54,249 nt of DNA, taken from positions 1-54,249 of IMG/VR virus record IMGVR_UViG_3300027741_000085; one strand, written 5' to 3'. Below are positions 1 through 6,376 of this stretch, in pieces (within the stretch, counting starts at the first letter, position 1; each line of letters starts with the position of its first letter). The stretch is from a virus. The notes under the pieces are model-generated. The model searched no databases. It was not told the DNA's origin and saw only the letters and a program-made list of their open reading frames with translations. A program made the translations under genes and the position numbers.

Positions 1-229
1 CGTTATGCCTGTCTTTGGCAGCCACAGCCAAGCCGAGCATGTAGTGGTCTTCGAGGCCCTCACGGACTCCGAGTTTGGGGGCCTTTCGTAGTCCGTGACC
101 CACTTCCCACCCAATCCGCCAAGCCGATTCGATGAATGGATTGCCCTTTGGAAATTCGGGGTGCGCATCGGCATAACTAGCGGTTGCAGGCAACCCCTCT
201 ATGCTATCTGTCGGTGGATTCGTCTTCAT
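1..229 (-). CDS. Cassette gene, Rmf-like small protein (partial, leaves window)
   Basis: Open frame from an ATG at 229 to the left edge, at least 76 codons, so the C-terminus is missing. The N-terminal 17 or so residues are encoded inside the attC of the upstream cassette (171-262), and the frame then crosses the GTTATGC box into the cassette proper. A segment reading NPFIESAWRIGWEVGHG recalls the Asn-Pro ... Ala-Trp ... Gly-Trp pattern of ribosome-modulation-factor-like phage proteins. That match is from memory and weak. The box GCATAAC (complement of 2-8) at the window edge matches the cassette's own start, so the next attC begins here. Function unknown. Confidence 0.5.
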   Translation of the reverse strand, partial: MKTNPPTDSIEGLPATASYADAHPEFPKGNPFIESAWRIGWEVGHGLRKAPKLGVREGLEDHYMLGLAVAAKDRHN

Positions 230-262
230 GGCTTCGTGGTTGCCTGACCCTTATCGTTCTAA
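171..262 (-). repeat. attC-like integron site a4
   Basis: On the minus strand it runs from box TTAGAAC to box GTTATGC. Arms AGGGTCAGGCAACC and GGTTGCCTGCAACC pair into a hairpin with one extra base on the 3' arm. The ATG of the downstream cassette gene (229) lies in the loop. Confidence 0.8.
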
Positions 263-571
263 TCATTCATCGGGCATATTGGGTAGCCACATCCAATGCG
301 TGATATGGCAGTCGATTGCTTCGTCGCTATGCACGTCGATCCAGTCTTTTCCGTCCCATGACGCGACGTAGTGCGTGCCTTGGTCGGTGGCGAGCACTGG
401 CTCAGGATCAGGCGGGAGCCACGAATCGGAGTTTACCCATGTCGGCACATTGCGCTTTTCCGCCATCGCTATGATTTGATCATGGACGCGGTCAGGCATC
501 TGACCAGAACCATGCGGTGCAGCGCAACGGGCAGGGTCTTCGGTGGTTTGAATATCGTTCGCTTCGTTCAT
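263..571 (-). CDS. Cassette gene, DUF551-like protein
   Basis: A 102-aa acidic, Trp-rich protein. Its C-terminus (HWMWLPNMP) matches the HWMPLPEPP-type ending of DUF551 proteins, which are small phage and prophage proteins of unknown function. The ATG sits in the loop of attC a3 and overlaps the stop of the preceding gene as ATGA. The first residues are therefore coded by the upstream cassette's attC and the rest by its own cassette. It is followed by attC a4. A second DUF551-like gene occurs in a different array at 9486. Function unknown; the family call rests on the C-terminal motif. Confidence 0.6.
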   Translation of the reverse strand: MNEANDIQTTEDPARCAAPHGSGQMPDRVHDQIIAMAEKRNVPTWVNSDSWLPPDPEPVLATDQGTHYVASWDGKDWIDVHSDEAIDCHITHWMWLPNMPDE

Positions 572-634
572 ATTTTTTGGTGGTTTAATTGTTGGTTGCG
601 GTCAGCCTGCCCGTTGCTGACCTGATCGTTCTGT
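504..634 (-). repeat. attC-like integron site a3
   Basis: Minus strand from box ACAGAAC (628-634) to box GTTCTGG (504-510). Arms CAGCAACGGGCAGG and CCTGCCCGTTGCGCTG pair. The upstream cassette starts GTTCTGT (830-836), the exact complement of ACAGAAC. An ATGA overlap lies in the loop (568-571). Confidence 0.8.
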
Positions 635-879
635 GAATAGATCGGCTCGCTCCACGTCCGCACAGGGAAGTGGATTCGCTCGCCGCCGAGTCCGTTCTTC
701 CGCAGGAGTGAGCAGACACCATCCGCTTGCTCCTTCGTGTCGTGTCGATCTCGGGTGGTGTTTTCGTGCCCCTCGTAGGAGAAGCTAAGCAGGTCGTCAG
801 GCCATTGAGCGCACGAGTTCCATGCGATCACAGAACACGGCACTGGTGGCAACGGAAGGGGATTCTCTGGAGTATCCAT
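568..879 (-). CDS. Cassette gene, small hypothetical phage protein
   Basis: A 103-aa protein starting at the ATG inside attC a2; the open frame continues further upstream but other cassettes favour this start. It is rich in charged residues, with a central segment containing TRDRHDTKEQADGVC and GLGGERIHFPVRTW. I associate this with an uncharacterised small phage family, but cannot assign a function. Its first 15 residues (to VPC) come from the attC, and the crossover box GTTCTGT lies within codons for CSV. The stop overlaps the next gene's start (ATGA). Confidence 0.6.
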   Translation of the reverse strand: MDTPENPLPLPPVPCSVIAWNSCAQWPDDLLSFSYEGHENTTRDRHDTKEQADGVCSLLRKNGLGGERIHFPVRTWSEPIYSQNDQVSNGQADRNQQLNHQKI

Positions 880-959
880 ATCAGTCTTGATTTGAGTGTT
901 GAGCGGCTTCGTCGGAGCGCATCGCCGCCCCTTCCGTCGCCACAGTTTTGACGTTCTCT
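830..959 (-). repeat. attC-like integron site a2
   Basis: Minus strand from box AGAGAAC (953-959) to box GTTCTGT (830-836). The arms GTGGCGACGGAAGGGG and CCCCTTCCGTTGCCAC are complementary except at one G.T position. AGAGAAC is the exact complement of GTTCTCT at the start of the same cassette (1170-1176). Confidence 0.85.
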
Positions 960-1246
960 CAACTGAACATAGCGGCATGTTTGATCGCTACGCATGATGA
1001 GCAAACATAGTATTCAGCCTCTTGTGTGCCGCCCTCATAGGCTCCAACTATTTGCACCCATATCAGTTCACCTTCTTTTGCGTCGGAACACACATCGCAG
1101 TCACGCGGATCTTTTGCCCAGAAGTCGCAGCACTCTAGCCCCATCTGGTCAGCCATCTGGTCAACCGTCAGAGAACACGGCACTGCATCCGACACGCAAA
1201 GCGGCGGTGGCGGTTCCGCGGGCGGAGTATGCGCGATCTCACTCAT
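959..1246 (-). CDS. Cassette gene, small Cys-containing hypothetical protein
   Basis: A 95-aa frame from an ATG in the loop of attC a1. A shorter form from an ATG at 1156 lies wholly inside the cassette. Cysteine pairs (ECCDFW, CDVC, CSSC) suggest metal binding. The ATG overlaps the stop of the DUF1064-like gene (ATGA), which implies coupled translation. The Pro-rich N-terminus comes from attC sequence, which argues that the working part starts near residue 30. The stop lies just before the AGAGAAC box. Function unknown. Confidence 0.55.
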   Translation of the reverse strand: MSEIAHTPPAEPPPPLCVSDAVPCSLTVDQMADQMGLECCDFWAKDPRDCDVCSDAKEGELIWVQIVGAYEGGTQEAEYYVCSSCVAIKHAAMFS

Positions 1247-1279
1247 GATTCGGCGTGCGTATGAGTTTGATCGTTACAT
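1170..1279 (-). repeat. attC-like integron site a1 (first of the left array)
   Basis: Minus strand from box ATGTAAC (1273-1279) to GTTCTCT (1170-1176). Arms are weaker than in the other sites (ACTCATACGCACGC against GCGTGTCGGATGCAGT). It overlaps the 3' end of the nuclease gene and carries an ATGA stop/start overlap at 1243-1246. Confidence 0.65.
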
Positions 1280-1755
1280 AGTTGACTAATTTTCACAGCC
1301 CAGCCTTCCGTTTGCTTCTGAGCAAATCGCCATGTCCACATGGGGAATGCGCTGACGGCTTCTTTGTATGCGCGCAGGGTGTGTCCGTTGTGGATACGGG
1401 GGCCTTTGACTTCACAGAGGCACACAATTTCTGCGCCTCGCAGGACGACTAAATCAGGGGTGTAACGGGTGCCGCTGGGGAGATGTAAGGTGAAGGGTTC
1501 AAAAAGCACGAGGCAACTTTGATGTTCAGCGATAAGAAACCGCTGATATTCTTGCTCTCCTTGGTTCATCTTCCGGGGGCGGGGCATCCGAATCTGGGGC
1601 GCGCTAGTGGCGGGTTGAACCAAGCCGTTCGTGCGAACGAACTCAGCGGCTTTCACGCCTTTGGGAAGCTGGATCGTGCTGCCAGACGGCAAGTTCATGA
1701 ACGCCCGGTATTCCTTCGCGGTCATCTGCATCTGAGCTGGAGAAAGGGTGCTCAT
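1243..1755 (-). CDS. DUF1064-like putative endonuclease
   Basis: 170 aa. The second half has the layout of a PD-(D/E)XK nuclease: a variable region, then RYTPDLVVL (Asp), then CEVKG (Glu-x-Lys), followed by an Arg/Lys-rich helix and a Trp-rich C-terminal strand. DUF1064 proteins are phage nucleases thought to act on recombination or Holliday-junction intermediates, usually beside replication genes. The 3' end overlaps attC a1 and a copy of the AATTAG/TCAAC boundary motif. It is probably the last backbone gene before the left cassette array. Catalysis is inferred, not shown. Confidence 0.65.
   Translation of the reverse strand: MSTLSPAQMQMTAKEYRAFMNLPSGSTIQLPKGVKAAEFVRTNGLVQPATSAPQIRMPRPRKMNQGEQEYQRFLIAEHQSCLVLFEPFTLHLPSGTRYTPDLVVLRGAEIVCLCEVKGPRIHNGHTLRAYKEAVSAFPMWTWRFAQKQTEGWAVKISQLCNDQTHTHAES
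1278..1293 (-). repeat. Boundary motif copy (AATTAGTCAACTAT on minus strand)
   Basis: Lies inside the 3' coding end of the nuclease gene, about 30 bases before the next start codon. This is the same position relative to the next gene as the copies in the early operon. Confidence 0.6.
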
Positions 1756-1811
1756 ACGTAAGAGAATGCTTTTTGCTTGTGAAAGCGGGCGTTCTCGGGT
1801 TTACTAAGGGT

Positions 1812-2036
1812 ATGAAACTGGAGGCTCCCACCAATCCTGATGTCATTGAAGCGCTGAATCTGCCCGCCAATGCTCCCTTCATTCAACTGGTGATCCCGCC
1901 GCCCACCTGGTGGCAAGAAAACCGCGAATGGATCATTACCGTGTTTCTCCTGCTGGTCATCGCTGTTTGGATACTGAGCGCCCGCAGTGAGCAGACTGAG
2001 GAGGATTACAACTCCCGGTATGAACTTGTTCATTAG
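1812..2036 (+). CDS. Small single-pass membrane protein
   Basis: 74 aa from an ATG at 1812. The N-terminal half is Pro/Asn-rich, then after TWWQENREW there is a strongly hydrophobic stretch (about residues 42-58, ITVFLLLVIAVWIL) and a short charged tail. It overlaps the next gene by 17 bases. The pairing of a membrane protein with a small lipoprotein recalls spanin or superinfection-exclusion gene pairs next to phage immunity regions. That is context only; no family recognised. Confidence 0.55.
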   Translation: MKLEAPTNPDVIEALNLPANAPFIQLVIPPPTWWQENREWIITVFLLLVIAVWILSARSEQTEEDYNSRYELVH

Positions 2037-2214
2037 CTTTTTGCTAGGGCTTACTTTGCTCTGCTCCTCCTGTCGTAGATCGTATCCGCATTGTGATCCT
2101 ACTGCGTCAGTATGCCCAGCTTGCGCAAACTGCACCAAGTGCCGCGCCTGCGTAAGTGGCATTACCTGTTCCGTGTGCCGCGAGAATCCACTCCAGAAGT
2201 TTAGAAAGCACTGA
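2020..2214 (+). CDS. Cys-rich small lipoprotein
   Basis: 64 aa starting at the ATG at 2020. Residues 1-14 form a short signal sequence ending in a lipobox-like LTLLCSSC. The mature part has many cysteines in CxxC-type spacing (CPACANC, CRAC, CSVC). This suggests an outer- or inner-membrane-anchored disulfide- or metal-bound domain. It is coupled to the upstream membrane-protein gene and converges on the repressor gene. A lysogenic-conversion or exclusion role is possible but unproven. Confidence 0.55.
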   Translation: MNLFISFLLGLTLLCSSCRRSYPHCDPTASVCPACANCTKCRACVSGITCSVCRENPLQKFRKH

Positions 2215-2325
2215 GCCAATGCGGCCAAGTAGGTAGAAGGTTGATCTATAAAATAGGTATTCATGCTTATGGATAACGCTGGCTTGGGAATGCTATGACA
2301 TTGGATGGACAGACAGGGCGTAGTT

Positions 2326-2748
2326 TTAAGCACTCTTTTCCTTACCGTAGTGCAATGGTTCATCAGCGATAATGGCAAGATTATTTCGTTGCTCGGCTCC
2401 CTCTTCCGTGAGTTTGGCTTCCTCATCGCAGCACTGAATGGCCCATTGCTCAAGGGTTAGCCCTGCGGCAAGAGATGCTTCGTTGTAAGCGCGGAATCGG
2501 GGTAGATCGACCTCTAGGCTAAAGATCTGATTTGTAGGCTGGAGTTGTTGTTTGCGCTGTTCTTCCTCTGCGGCGCTGTCTTCCATTAGGCGCTGGATTA
2601 ACAGTAATTTGGAATGAGGAATATTTTGCGGACTTGATAACCAGTTATCCACCGTCTTTGAGGCGACTCCAAGCTGCTCTGCTAGCCAATCTCTTTCTCG
2701 GTTAGATTTTTTGAGCCAGTTTTTTATGGCCTCTTTAGTAAGCGTCAT
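2326..2748 (-). CDS. Phage repressor-like HTH protein
   Basis: 140 aa. Residues 1-55 contain a helix-turn-helix (RDWLAEQLGVASKTVDNWLS) of the Cro/CI type, and the remainder is acidic and helical with no protease-like Ser/Lys dyad visible. It is transcribed away from the early operon across a 100-bp region with three operator-like palindromes. Its predicted promoter contains the leftmost operator, so autoregulation is expected. The predicted transcript would start at or next to the ATG (leaderless), as with lambda cI transcribed from PRM. Repressor and Cro-like roles cannot be told apart from sequence alone. Confidence 0.7.
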   Translation of the reverse strand: MTLTKEAIKNWLKKSNRERDWLAEQLGVASKTVDNWLSSPQNIPHSKLLLIQRLMEDSAAEEEQRKQQLQPTNQIFSLEVDLPRFRAYNEASLAAGLTLEQWAIQCCDEEAKLTEEGAEQRNNLAIIADEPLHYGKEKSA

Positions 2749-2753
2749 AGTGA

Positions 2754-2782
2754 CTAATACCTTGTTTGAGGCGATCTGGCAA
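2754..2782 (-). promoter_or_regulatory. Promoter for the repressor gene
   Basis: On the minus strand TTGCCA (2777-2782), a 17-base spacer, then TATTAG (2754-2759). The ATG follows 6 bases after the -10, so the mRNA is probably leaderless. Operator O1 fills the spacer. Confidence 0.6.
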
Positions 2783-2833
2783 ATAAAAACCTTAAATAAG
2801 GCGTTTTAGTGTTGCATACTGCCTCACATGAGG
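2760..2833. promoter_or_regulatory. Three operator-like palindromes between divergent promoters
   Basis: CCTTGTTTGAGG (2760-2771), CCTTAAATAAGG (2790-2801) and CCTCACATGAGG (2822-2833) share the form CCTY, four bases, RAGG. Their centres are 30 and 32 bp apart, close to three helical turns. The outer two lie in the spacers of the two divergent promoters. This is the layout of a lambda-type switch. Confidence 0.75.
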
Positions 2834-2840
2834 TATTATT
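2812..2840 (+). promoter_or_regulatory. Early rightward promoter
   Basis: TTGCAT (2812-2817), a 17-base spacer containing operator O3, then ATTATT (2835-2840; TATTAT if the spacer is 16). The first early ATG is at 2849, so the transcript has almost no leader. Confidence 0.6.
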
Positions 2841-2848
2841 AAGGCGTT

Positions 2849-3058
2849 ATGAGCACCCAATCACCACAACTACAGCTTCCACCCATCGCCTTGGATGCCT
2901 TGTCGCCACGGGGTAAGGATTACCTGATTGCGATGGCGAACAAGGACAACGTTACACCTACAGATGCGTTTATCCGTCTGCTGGATCGTGCCGCCGCCCG
3001 CGCTGGTTTCCGCACTACGCCCGCCTCCAACCAGCAACGCAAAGGAGAATCCGTCTAA
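2849..3058 (+). CDS. First early gene, small hypothetical protein
   Basis: 69 aa. Polar N-terminus, then a helical segment (LDALSPRGKDYLIAMANKDN ...) and an Arg/Ala-rich tail. It is the first gene under the operator-controlled rightward promoter, the position of cro or N in lambdoid phages, but no HTH is evident. The stop and next start overlap as TAATG. Function unknown. Confidence 0.55.
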   Translation: MSTQSPQLQLPPIALDALSPRGKDYLIAMANKDNVTPTDAFIRLLDRAAARAGFRTTPASNQQRKGESV

Positions 3059-3267
3059 TGAACGAGGAATTACCAGAGCTCGAAGACTCTACAGAAGAGA
3101 ACGCGGTTCTCTACGGTGGGCCTTTTGATGGCTTGGGAATTCCTCCTCATCCGATGGGCGGCGAGATTCTTTACTACGGACATTCCTACCACTGGTGCGC
3201 GTGGATGACTGCCCGCCTGCGCAAGCCAACCTTTATCAGTGAGCATTTGCACCTTCAGTTCTTCTAA
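3058..3267 (+). CDS. Small early protein with YGGPFDG motif
   Basis: 69 aa, acidic N-terminus followed by VLYGGPFDGLGI and several Tyr, Trp and His residues. The LYGGPFDG motif recurs in small uncharacterised phage and actinobacterial proteins. Start overlaps the previous stop, so translation is probably coupled. No function assigned. Confidence 0.55.
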   Translation: MNEELPELEDSTEENAVLYGGPFDGLGIPPHPMGGEILYYGHSYHWCAWMTARLRKPTFISEHLHLQFF

Positions 3268-3272
3268 CCATC

Positions 3273-3458
3273 ATGACGACGACACCACAATCCAAACAAA
3301 ACCTGCGCCGACTGGCCATAGCCAAGCCTGCCTGTCTCTACACCACGCCTTTCTGTGCGAGCTTTCCCACGCCGCCGCTGGTATTTGAAGAGGCGAGCGT
3401 TCAGCAAGAGGGTAAGAAGCTTTATGGACTCCGCACGCGTCGCACAATGTGGCGCTGA
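3273..3458 (+). CDS. Small basic hypothetical protein
   Basis: 61 aa, basic, no recognised domain. ATG follows the preceding stop by five bases without a Shine-Dalgarno. It ends in a TGA immediately before the first plus-strand boundary motif (3460). Coding status rests on position and the intact frame. Confidence 0.4.
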   Translation: MTTTPQSKQNLRRLAIAKPACLYTTPFCASFPTPPLVFEEASVQQEGKKLYGLRTRRTMWR

Positions 3459-3459
3459 T

Positions 3460-3475
3460 AATTAGTCAACCATCC
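3460..3475 (+). repeat. Boundary motif copy (AATTAGTCAACCATCC)
   Basis: Between the genes ending at 3458 and starting at 3501; followed by a pyrimidine/A-rich leader without Shine-Dalgarno. Confidence 0.7.
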
Positions 3476-3500
3476 ATTCAACCACCCTCCACTCCACTCC

Positions 3501-3779
3501 ATGAAACCCGAAGACATTACACCAGAAGCCGCCCTCAACTGGATACGCAACCAGCGCCGCTACCTCATCGTGCGCGGCTACCTCGGCTACCACATCGCCA
3601 GCATCACGGGAAAGCGACTCACGGAGTCCTTTCGCAGCAATGGTGCCGCCGCCCTCGACCTTGTTCGGAAGGTGAAACCCACGAACCTCAAGGAAACCGC
3701 CACGCCCAGACGCACGGCGCTCAGCCAACGCACTCAGCGCGGCATGGCTGGTTTGGACTTCAGCCTTCTCACCAAATAA
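3501..3779 (+). CDS. Small basic early protein
   Basis: 92 aa, basic and Arg/Thr-rich, with a helical core (ALNWIRNQRRYLIVRGYLG). No family recognised. It follows a boundary motif and a G-poor leader (CCACTCCACTCC before the ATG). Possibly a nucleic-acid-binding early protein, judged only by charge. Confidence 0.5.
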   Translation: MKPEDITPEAALNWIRNQRRYLIVRGYLGYHIASITGKRLTESFRSNGAAALDLVRKVKPTNLKETATPRRTALSQRTQRGMAGLDFSLLTK

Positions 3780-3785
3780 CGCACC

Positions 3786-4151
3786 ATGAGCCTAACCACT
3801 CTTAGCCCTCAGATGCTCAGCGCTATCGCTGGGCAACGGGAAAAACTCATTGTCATTCAGGTGCAGGCGGACCATGCGCCGCAGCCGGAATGGATTACGC
3901 CCCCTGCCCGCAGTGTGCCAGGGAAACCGCCGGTGCGCTGTCCTTACACGGGGCTATCCCGCAGCACGCTCTTAGATCTGATCATTGAGAGCATAGGAAC
4001 AGAACACGAGGTCGTTATCAAACATCGGCGCAAAGCCGGCGCTGATAAAGGCGTCATCCTCATTCACTACCCCAGCCTGAATGCCTACCTTCATTCCCTA
4101 CCTGCGTGGAAAGAAGCCAAGGTGCTGGAAACAGCAGAGCAGGATAATTAG
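3786..4151 (+). CDS. Hypothetical early protein, stop supplied by boundary motif
   Basis: 121 aa, mixed composition, no domain recognised. The C-terminal Asn and stop codon (AAT TAG) are part of a boundary motif at 4146. The 3' end may therefore be a recombination joint and the protein may be shorter than its ancestor. Leader lacks a Shine-Dalgarno. Confidence 0.5.
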   Translation: MSLTTLSPQMLSAIAGQREKLIVIQVQADHAPQPEWITPPARSVPGKPPVRCPYTGLSRSTLLDLIIESIGTEHEVVIKHRRKAGADKGVILIHYPSLNAYLHSLPAWKEAKVLETAEQDN

Positions 4152-4159
4152 TCAACCAT
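4146..4159 (+). repeat. Boundary motif copy (AATTAGTCAACCAT)
   Basis: Provides the last codon and stop of the gene ending at 4151 and precedes the leader of the gene at 4189. Confidence 0.7.
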
Positions 4160-4188
4160 TAGTAAACATAACACTCCACTCCAAAACC

Positions 4189-4587
4189 ATGAGCTTCCTC
4201 ATTGAAACAAACCAACAACCAGCCGTTACTCCACCAAACGCCTACGAGGTGTTAGGATGGACTGTTCAATATTGCAGTGAGCAAACTGCCGAAGGCCGCG
4301 ATCTACAGACAATTAAAGCGACTGAGATAATCTTAGCATTTCAGCAAGCGTTTCACCTAAAATTAACCACCAGCACCACGCCTCCGACAGCCGCCGGAAC
4401 GTGTGAGTTCAAAGGCGTGCTGAACTCGGACTTCGTAGGCTCTATGGAGTTCTCGGATTTCTGCCCCTGTGAAGTCTTCATCCATGAGGAATCCAAACTG
4501 CTCTACGCCAAAGTAACCGCAGGCGGGTTACTGGAATACACGGACTACATCGGCCAGTTCCAAGGCGAATGGAGAACCGCAGCTTAA
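4189..4587 (+). CDS. Hypothetical early protein
   Basis: 132 aa starting at the ATG at 4189. Thr/Glu-rich with hydrophobic strands (SDFVGSMEFSDFCPCEVFIHEES) suggesting a compact beta-containing domain. No family recognised. Starts after a boundary motif and an A/C-rich leader. Confidence 0.5.
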   Translation: MSFLIETNQQPAVTPPNAYEVLGWTVQYCSEQTAEGRDLQTIKATEIILAFQQAFHLKLTTSTTPPTAAGTCEFKGVLNSDFVGSMEFSDFCPCEVFIHEESKLLYAKVTAGGLLEYTDYIGQFQGEWRTAA

Positions 4588-4635
4588 ACAAAAGAATTTT
4601 TCAATCATTCACTCCAACCCAACCAAGTAAACACC

Positions 4636-4893
4636 ATGTCCGAATCCGCTCCATCTCCAACTATCCCTATCACTGGCGAAGCCCCAGAAACTACTCCTAA
4701 AGACAGTCTTACCGTGAAGATGCCTGCGTTTCTGCGGGCGGCACTGGATCGTGAAGCGGCCAAGTGGGGCCAAAGCGCGCCGGAGTTTATCCGGTCCTTT
4801 ATCATCTTCGCCATGCGGCAGGAGGAAGGGGTAACGCTGAAACTGCACGCGGCGGCCATGGAAACAACGGGTGAACTGACTCTTAACGCATGA
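4636..4893 (+). CDS. Ribbon-helix-helix-like DNA-binding protein
   Basis: 85 aa. After a Pro/Thr-rich N-terminus of about 23 residues, SLTVKMPAFLRAALDREA forms the beta strand and first helix, and APEFIRSFIIFAMRQ the second helix, of a ribbon-helix-helix fold. Such phage proteins are usually dimeric transcriptional regulators. The stop overlaps the next start (ATGATG). Its target is not known. Confidence 0.55.
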   Translation: MSESAPSPTIPITGEAPETTPKDSLTVKMPAFLRAALDREAAKWGQSAPEFIRSFIIFAMRQEEGVTLKLHAAAMETTGELTLNA

Positions 4894-5066
4894 TGCCTAT
4901 TCTCACCGCTTTAGCCAAGAGCTTTCCGATAATACTCGGATTTGGGATTGGCGCTCTCATAAGTCACTTCATGGGGATTAACTACGACCATAACATGCTG
5001 GTATTTATGATGACGAGCATGGGCGTTTATATCGCTAATTTAGCCAACGAACTTGATGCCTTTTAA
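4890..5066 (+). CDS. Small two-helix membrane protein
   Basis: 58 aa. Two hydrophobic stretches (about residues 3-27 and 36-52, containing IILGFGIGALI and LVFMMTSMGVYIANL) separated by a short polar loop, with an acidic C-terminus. Start overlaps the upstream stop and the 3' end overlaps the next gene's start, so it lies in a coupled trio. Possible superinfection-exclusion or holin-like protein; no family recognised. Confidence 0.5.
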   Translation: MMPILTALAKSFPIILGFGIGALISHFMGINYDHNMLVFMMTSMGVYIANLANELDAF

Positions 5067-5415
5067 ATCGTTTATGCACTATCCTTATCAACACGGTTTT
5101 TATCAAGCTTGGGCGAAGGCATGGGAGCAGGAGCAAACGGCCCATCCGGTTAAAGACCTGAACACGTTGCCTCCGCTGCCAGCCAAGCCCAAGGAAGGCG
5201 TTTACTCGCGTGCTTTTTGCATGGACGAATACGTCCACCGTTACCTAATTTACTGGCGTGGGCAGTGGCGAACCTGTTTGGTTACCATGGAAACTTTTAG
5301 TGATCTCAAGATATGGCCTAGTCCTGAGCTTTCACTGGAGACTTTACTGAAAATCTTTGACCATCTTGAACCCGCGCATCGCTGGGAACTGCCATTAAGA
5401 CTCCTTCCACCTTGA
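5056..5415 (+). CDS. Hypothetical early protein
   Basis: 119 aa, rich in Tyr, Trp, His and Pro (HYPYQHGFYQAWAKAWEQEQ), soluble. Starts inside the end of the upstream membrane-protein gene, so translation is probably coupled. No domain recognised. Confidence 0.5.
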   Translation: MPFKSFMHYPYQHGFYQAWAKAWEQEQTAHPVKDLNTLPPLPAKPKEGVYSRAFCMDEYVHRYLIYWRGQWRTCLVTMETFSDLKIWPSPELSLETLLKIFDHLEPAHRWELPLRLLPP

Positions 5416-5455
5416 ACCTTGAACCTTCATTCTTTCTTACCTCCTCTCCCTTGTT

Positions 5456-5872
5456 ATGAAAAGCATCTCCTTTGCCCTCACTGTTCCGCAGTTTCAAGAT
5501 CGTAGTAAATCGGTGACTCGTCGCCTTGCCTGGGATTCGCTCGTCGAAGCCTGCGCCCGTGGTGCGAAACCTATCCTTCGCGCCTGCGAGAAGTGTCAGG
5601 GCTTGAAGAAGGGAGAGAAAGCCGTGGTGCTGGGTTACATCCGTGTCGTGAGCGCACGGAAAGAACAGCTCAGTAAGATGCTGGACAATCCCGACTATGG
5701 CCGCCGGGAAGTGATCAAGGAAGGATTCCCAGAAATGGCTCCCGAGGAGTTCGTGGATTTCTTCGTGAAATCCCATCCCGACAAAGCGAACCCGACCACG
5801 AAGAAGACTTTTGTGACGCGGATTCAGTTTGAATACCTGAGTGAAGCCGAAGCGGCGGCGTTAGAGAATTAG
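5456..5872 (+). CDS. ASCH/PUA-like phage protein
   Basis: 138 aa. The N-terminal pattern ISFALTVPQFQDRSKSVTRR, then CEKCQGL and a hydrophobic strand VVLGYIRVVSARKEQL, fits the ASCH (PUA-like) beta-barrel domain seen in phage proteins. These are thought to bind RNA or act in nucleotide modification. The last residues EN-stop come from a boundary motif. The preceding leader CTCTCCCTTGTT has no Shine-Dalgarno. Biochemical role unknown. Confidence 0.55.
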   Translation: MKSISFALTVPQFQDRSKSVTRRLAWDSLVEACARGAKPILRACEKCQGLKKGEKAVVLGYIRVVSARKEQLSKMLDNPDYGRREVIKEGFPEMAPEEFVDFFVKSHPDKANPTTKKTFVTRIQFEYLSEAEAAALEN

Positions 5873-5880
5873 TCAACCAT
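5867..5880 (+). repeat. Boundary motif copy (AATTAGTCAACCAT)
   Basis: Supplies AAT TAG to the ASCH-like gene and is followed by leader CACCCCTCCATCCC before the next ATG. Confidence 0.7.
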
Positions 5881-5895
5881 CCACCCCTCCATCCC

Positions 5896-6156
5896 ATGAA
5901 TACCGAAAGCTTAGCTGAACTTCTCCCACTTCCAGACACCACCGCGGGTAACTCCGCCCGCCGTCTTGTCTGGTCCCTTTGGAACCAGCATTACACCGTG
6001 AATCTTTATGAACACATTGGGAATCTCCCTCTTCCGGCCCGTGTGGAGTTCGGCGCGTTGATCGCTGGAAACATCGAAGATAGCGAACCCTACCTGCGTC
6101 GGCTTATGACTCAGACGGGTGAGTTTGACCGCATTGACACGCACCCTTTGAACTAA
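5896..6156 (+). CDS. Small acidic hypothetical protein
   Basis: 86 aa, acidic, alternating leucines and a central NLPLPARVEFGALIAG. No recognised family. Begins after a boundary motif and ends five bases before the next ATG. Confidence 0.5.
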   Translation: MNTESLAELLPLPDTTAGNSARRLVWSLWNQHYTVNLYEHIGNLPLPARVEFGALIAGNIEDSEPYLRRLMTQTGEFDRIDTHPLN

Positions 6157-6160
6157 GACC

Positions 6161-6376
6161 ATGAAAGCTCTCAAACCCTTCATTGGAAAGCGTGTTATAC
6201 ATCACGCCAAACTCAAGGACATTGGGACAATCAAAGGGAAAAGCGCATGGATTACCACGATAGACCATCGTGATGTGATCCTTTTGTGTGTTGCAGGGTC
6301 ATGGGCATGGGTGCGCCGCCCAAAATGCAATCCTTACACATGCCGAACTAGAGAGATTACCCCAATAACAGCATGA
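6161..6376 (+). CDS. Small hypothetical protein
   Basis: 71 aa, basic, beta-rich in appearance (GTIKGKSAWITTIDHRDVILLCV), possibly a small SH3- or KOW-like barrel. This is a visual impression only. The stop overlaps the ATG of the methyltransferase remnant (ATGA), which suggests the two were once a coupled pair. Confidence 0.45.
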   Translation: MKALKPFIGKRVIHHAKLKDIGTIKGKSAWITTIDHRDVILLCVAGSWAWVRRPKCNPYTCRTREITPITA

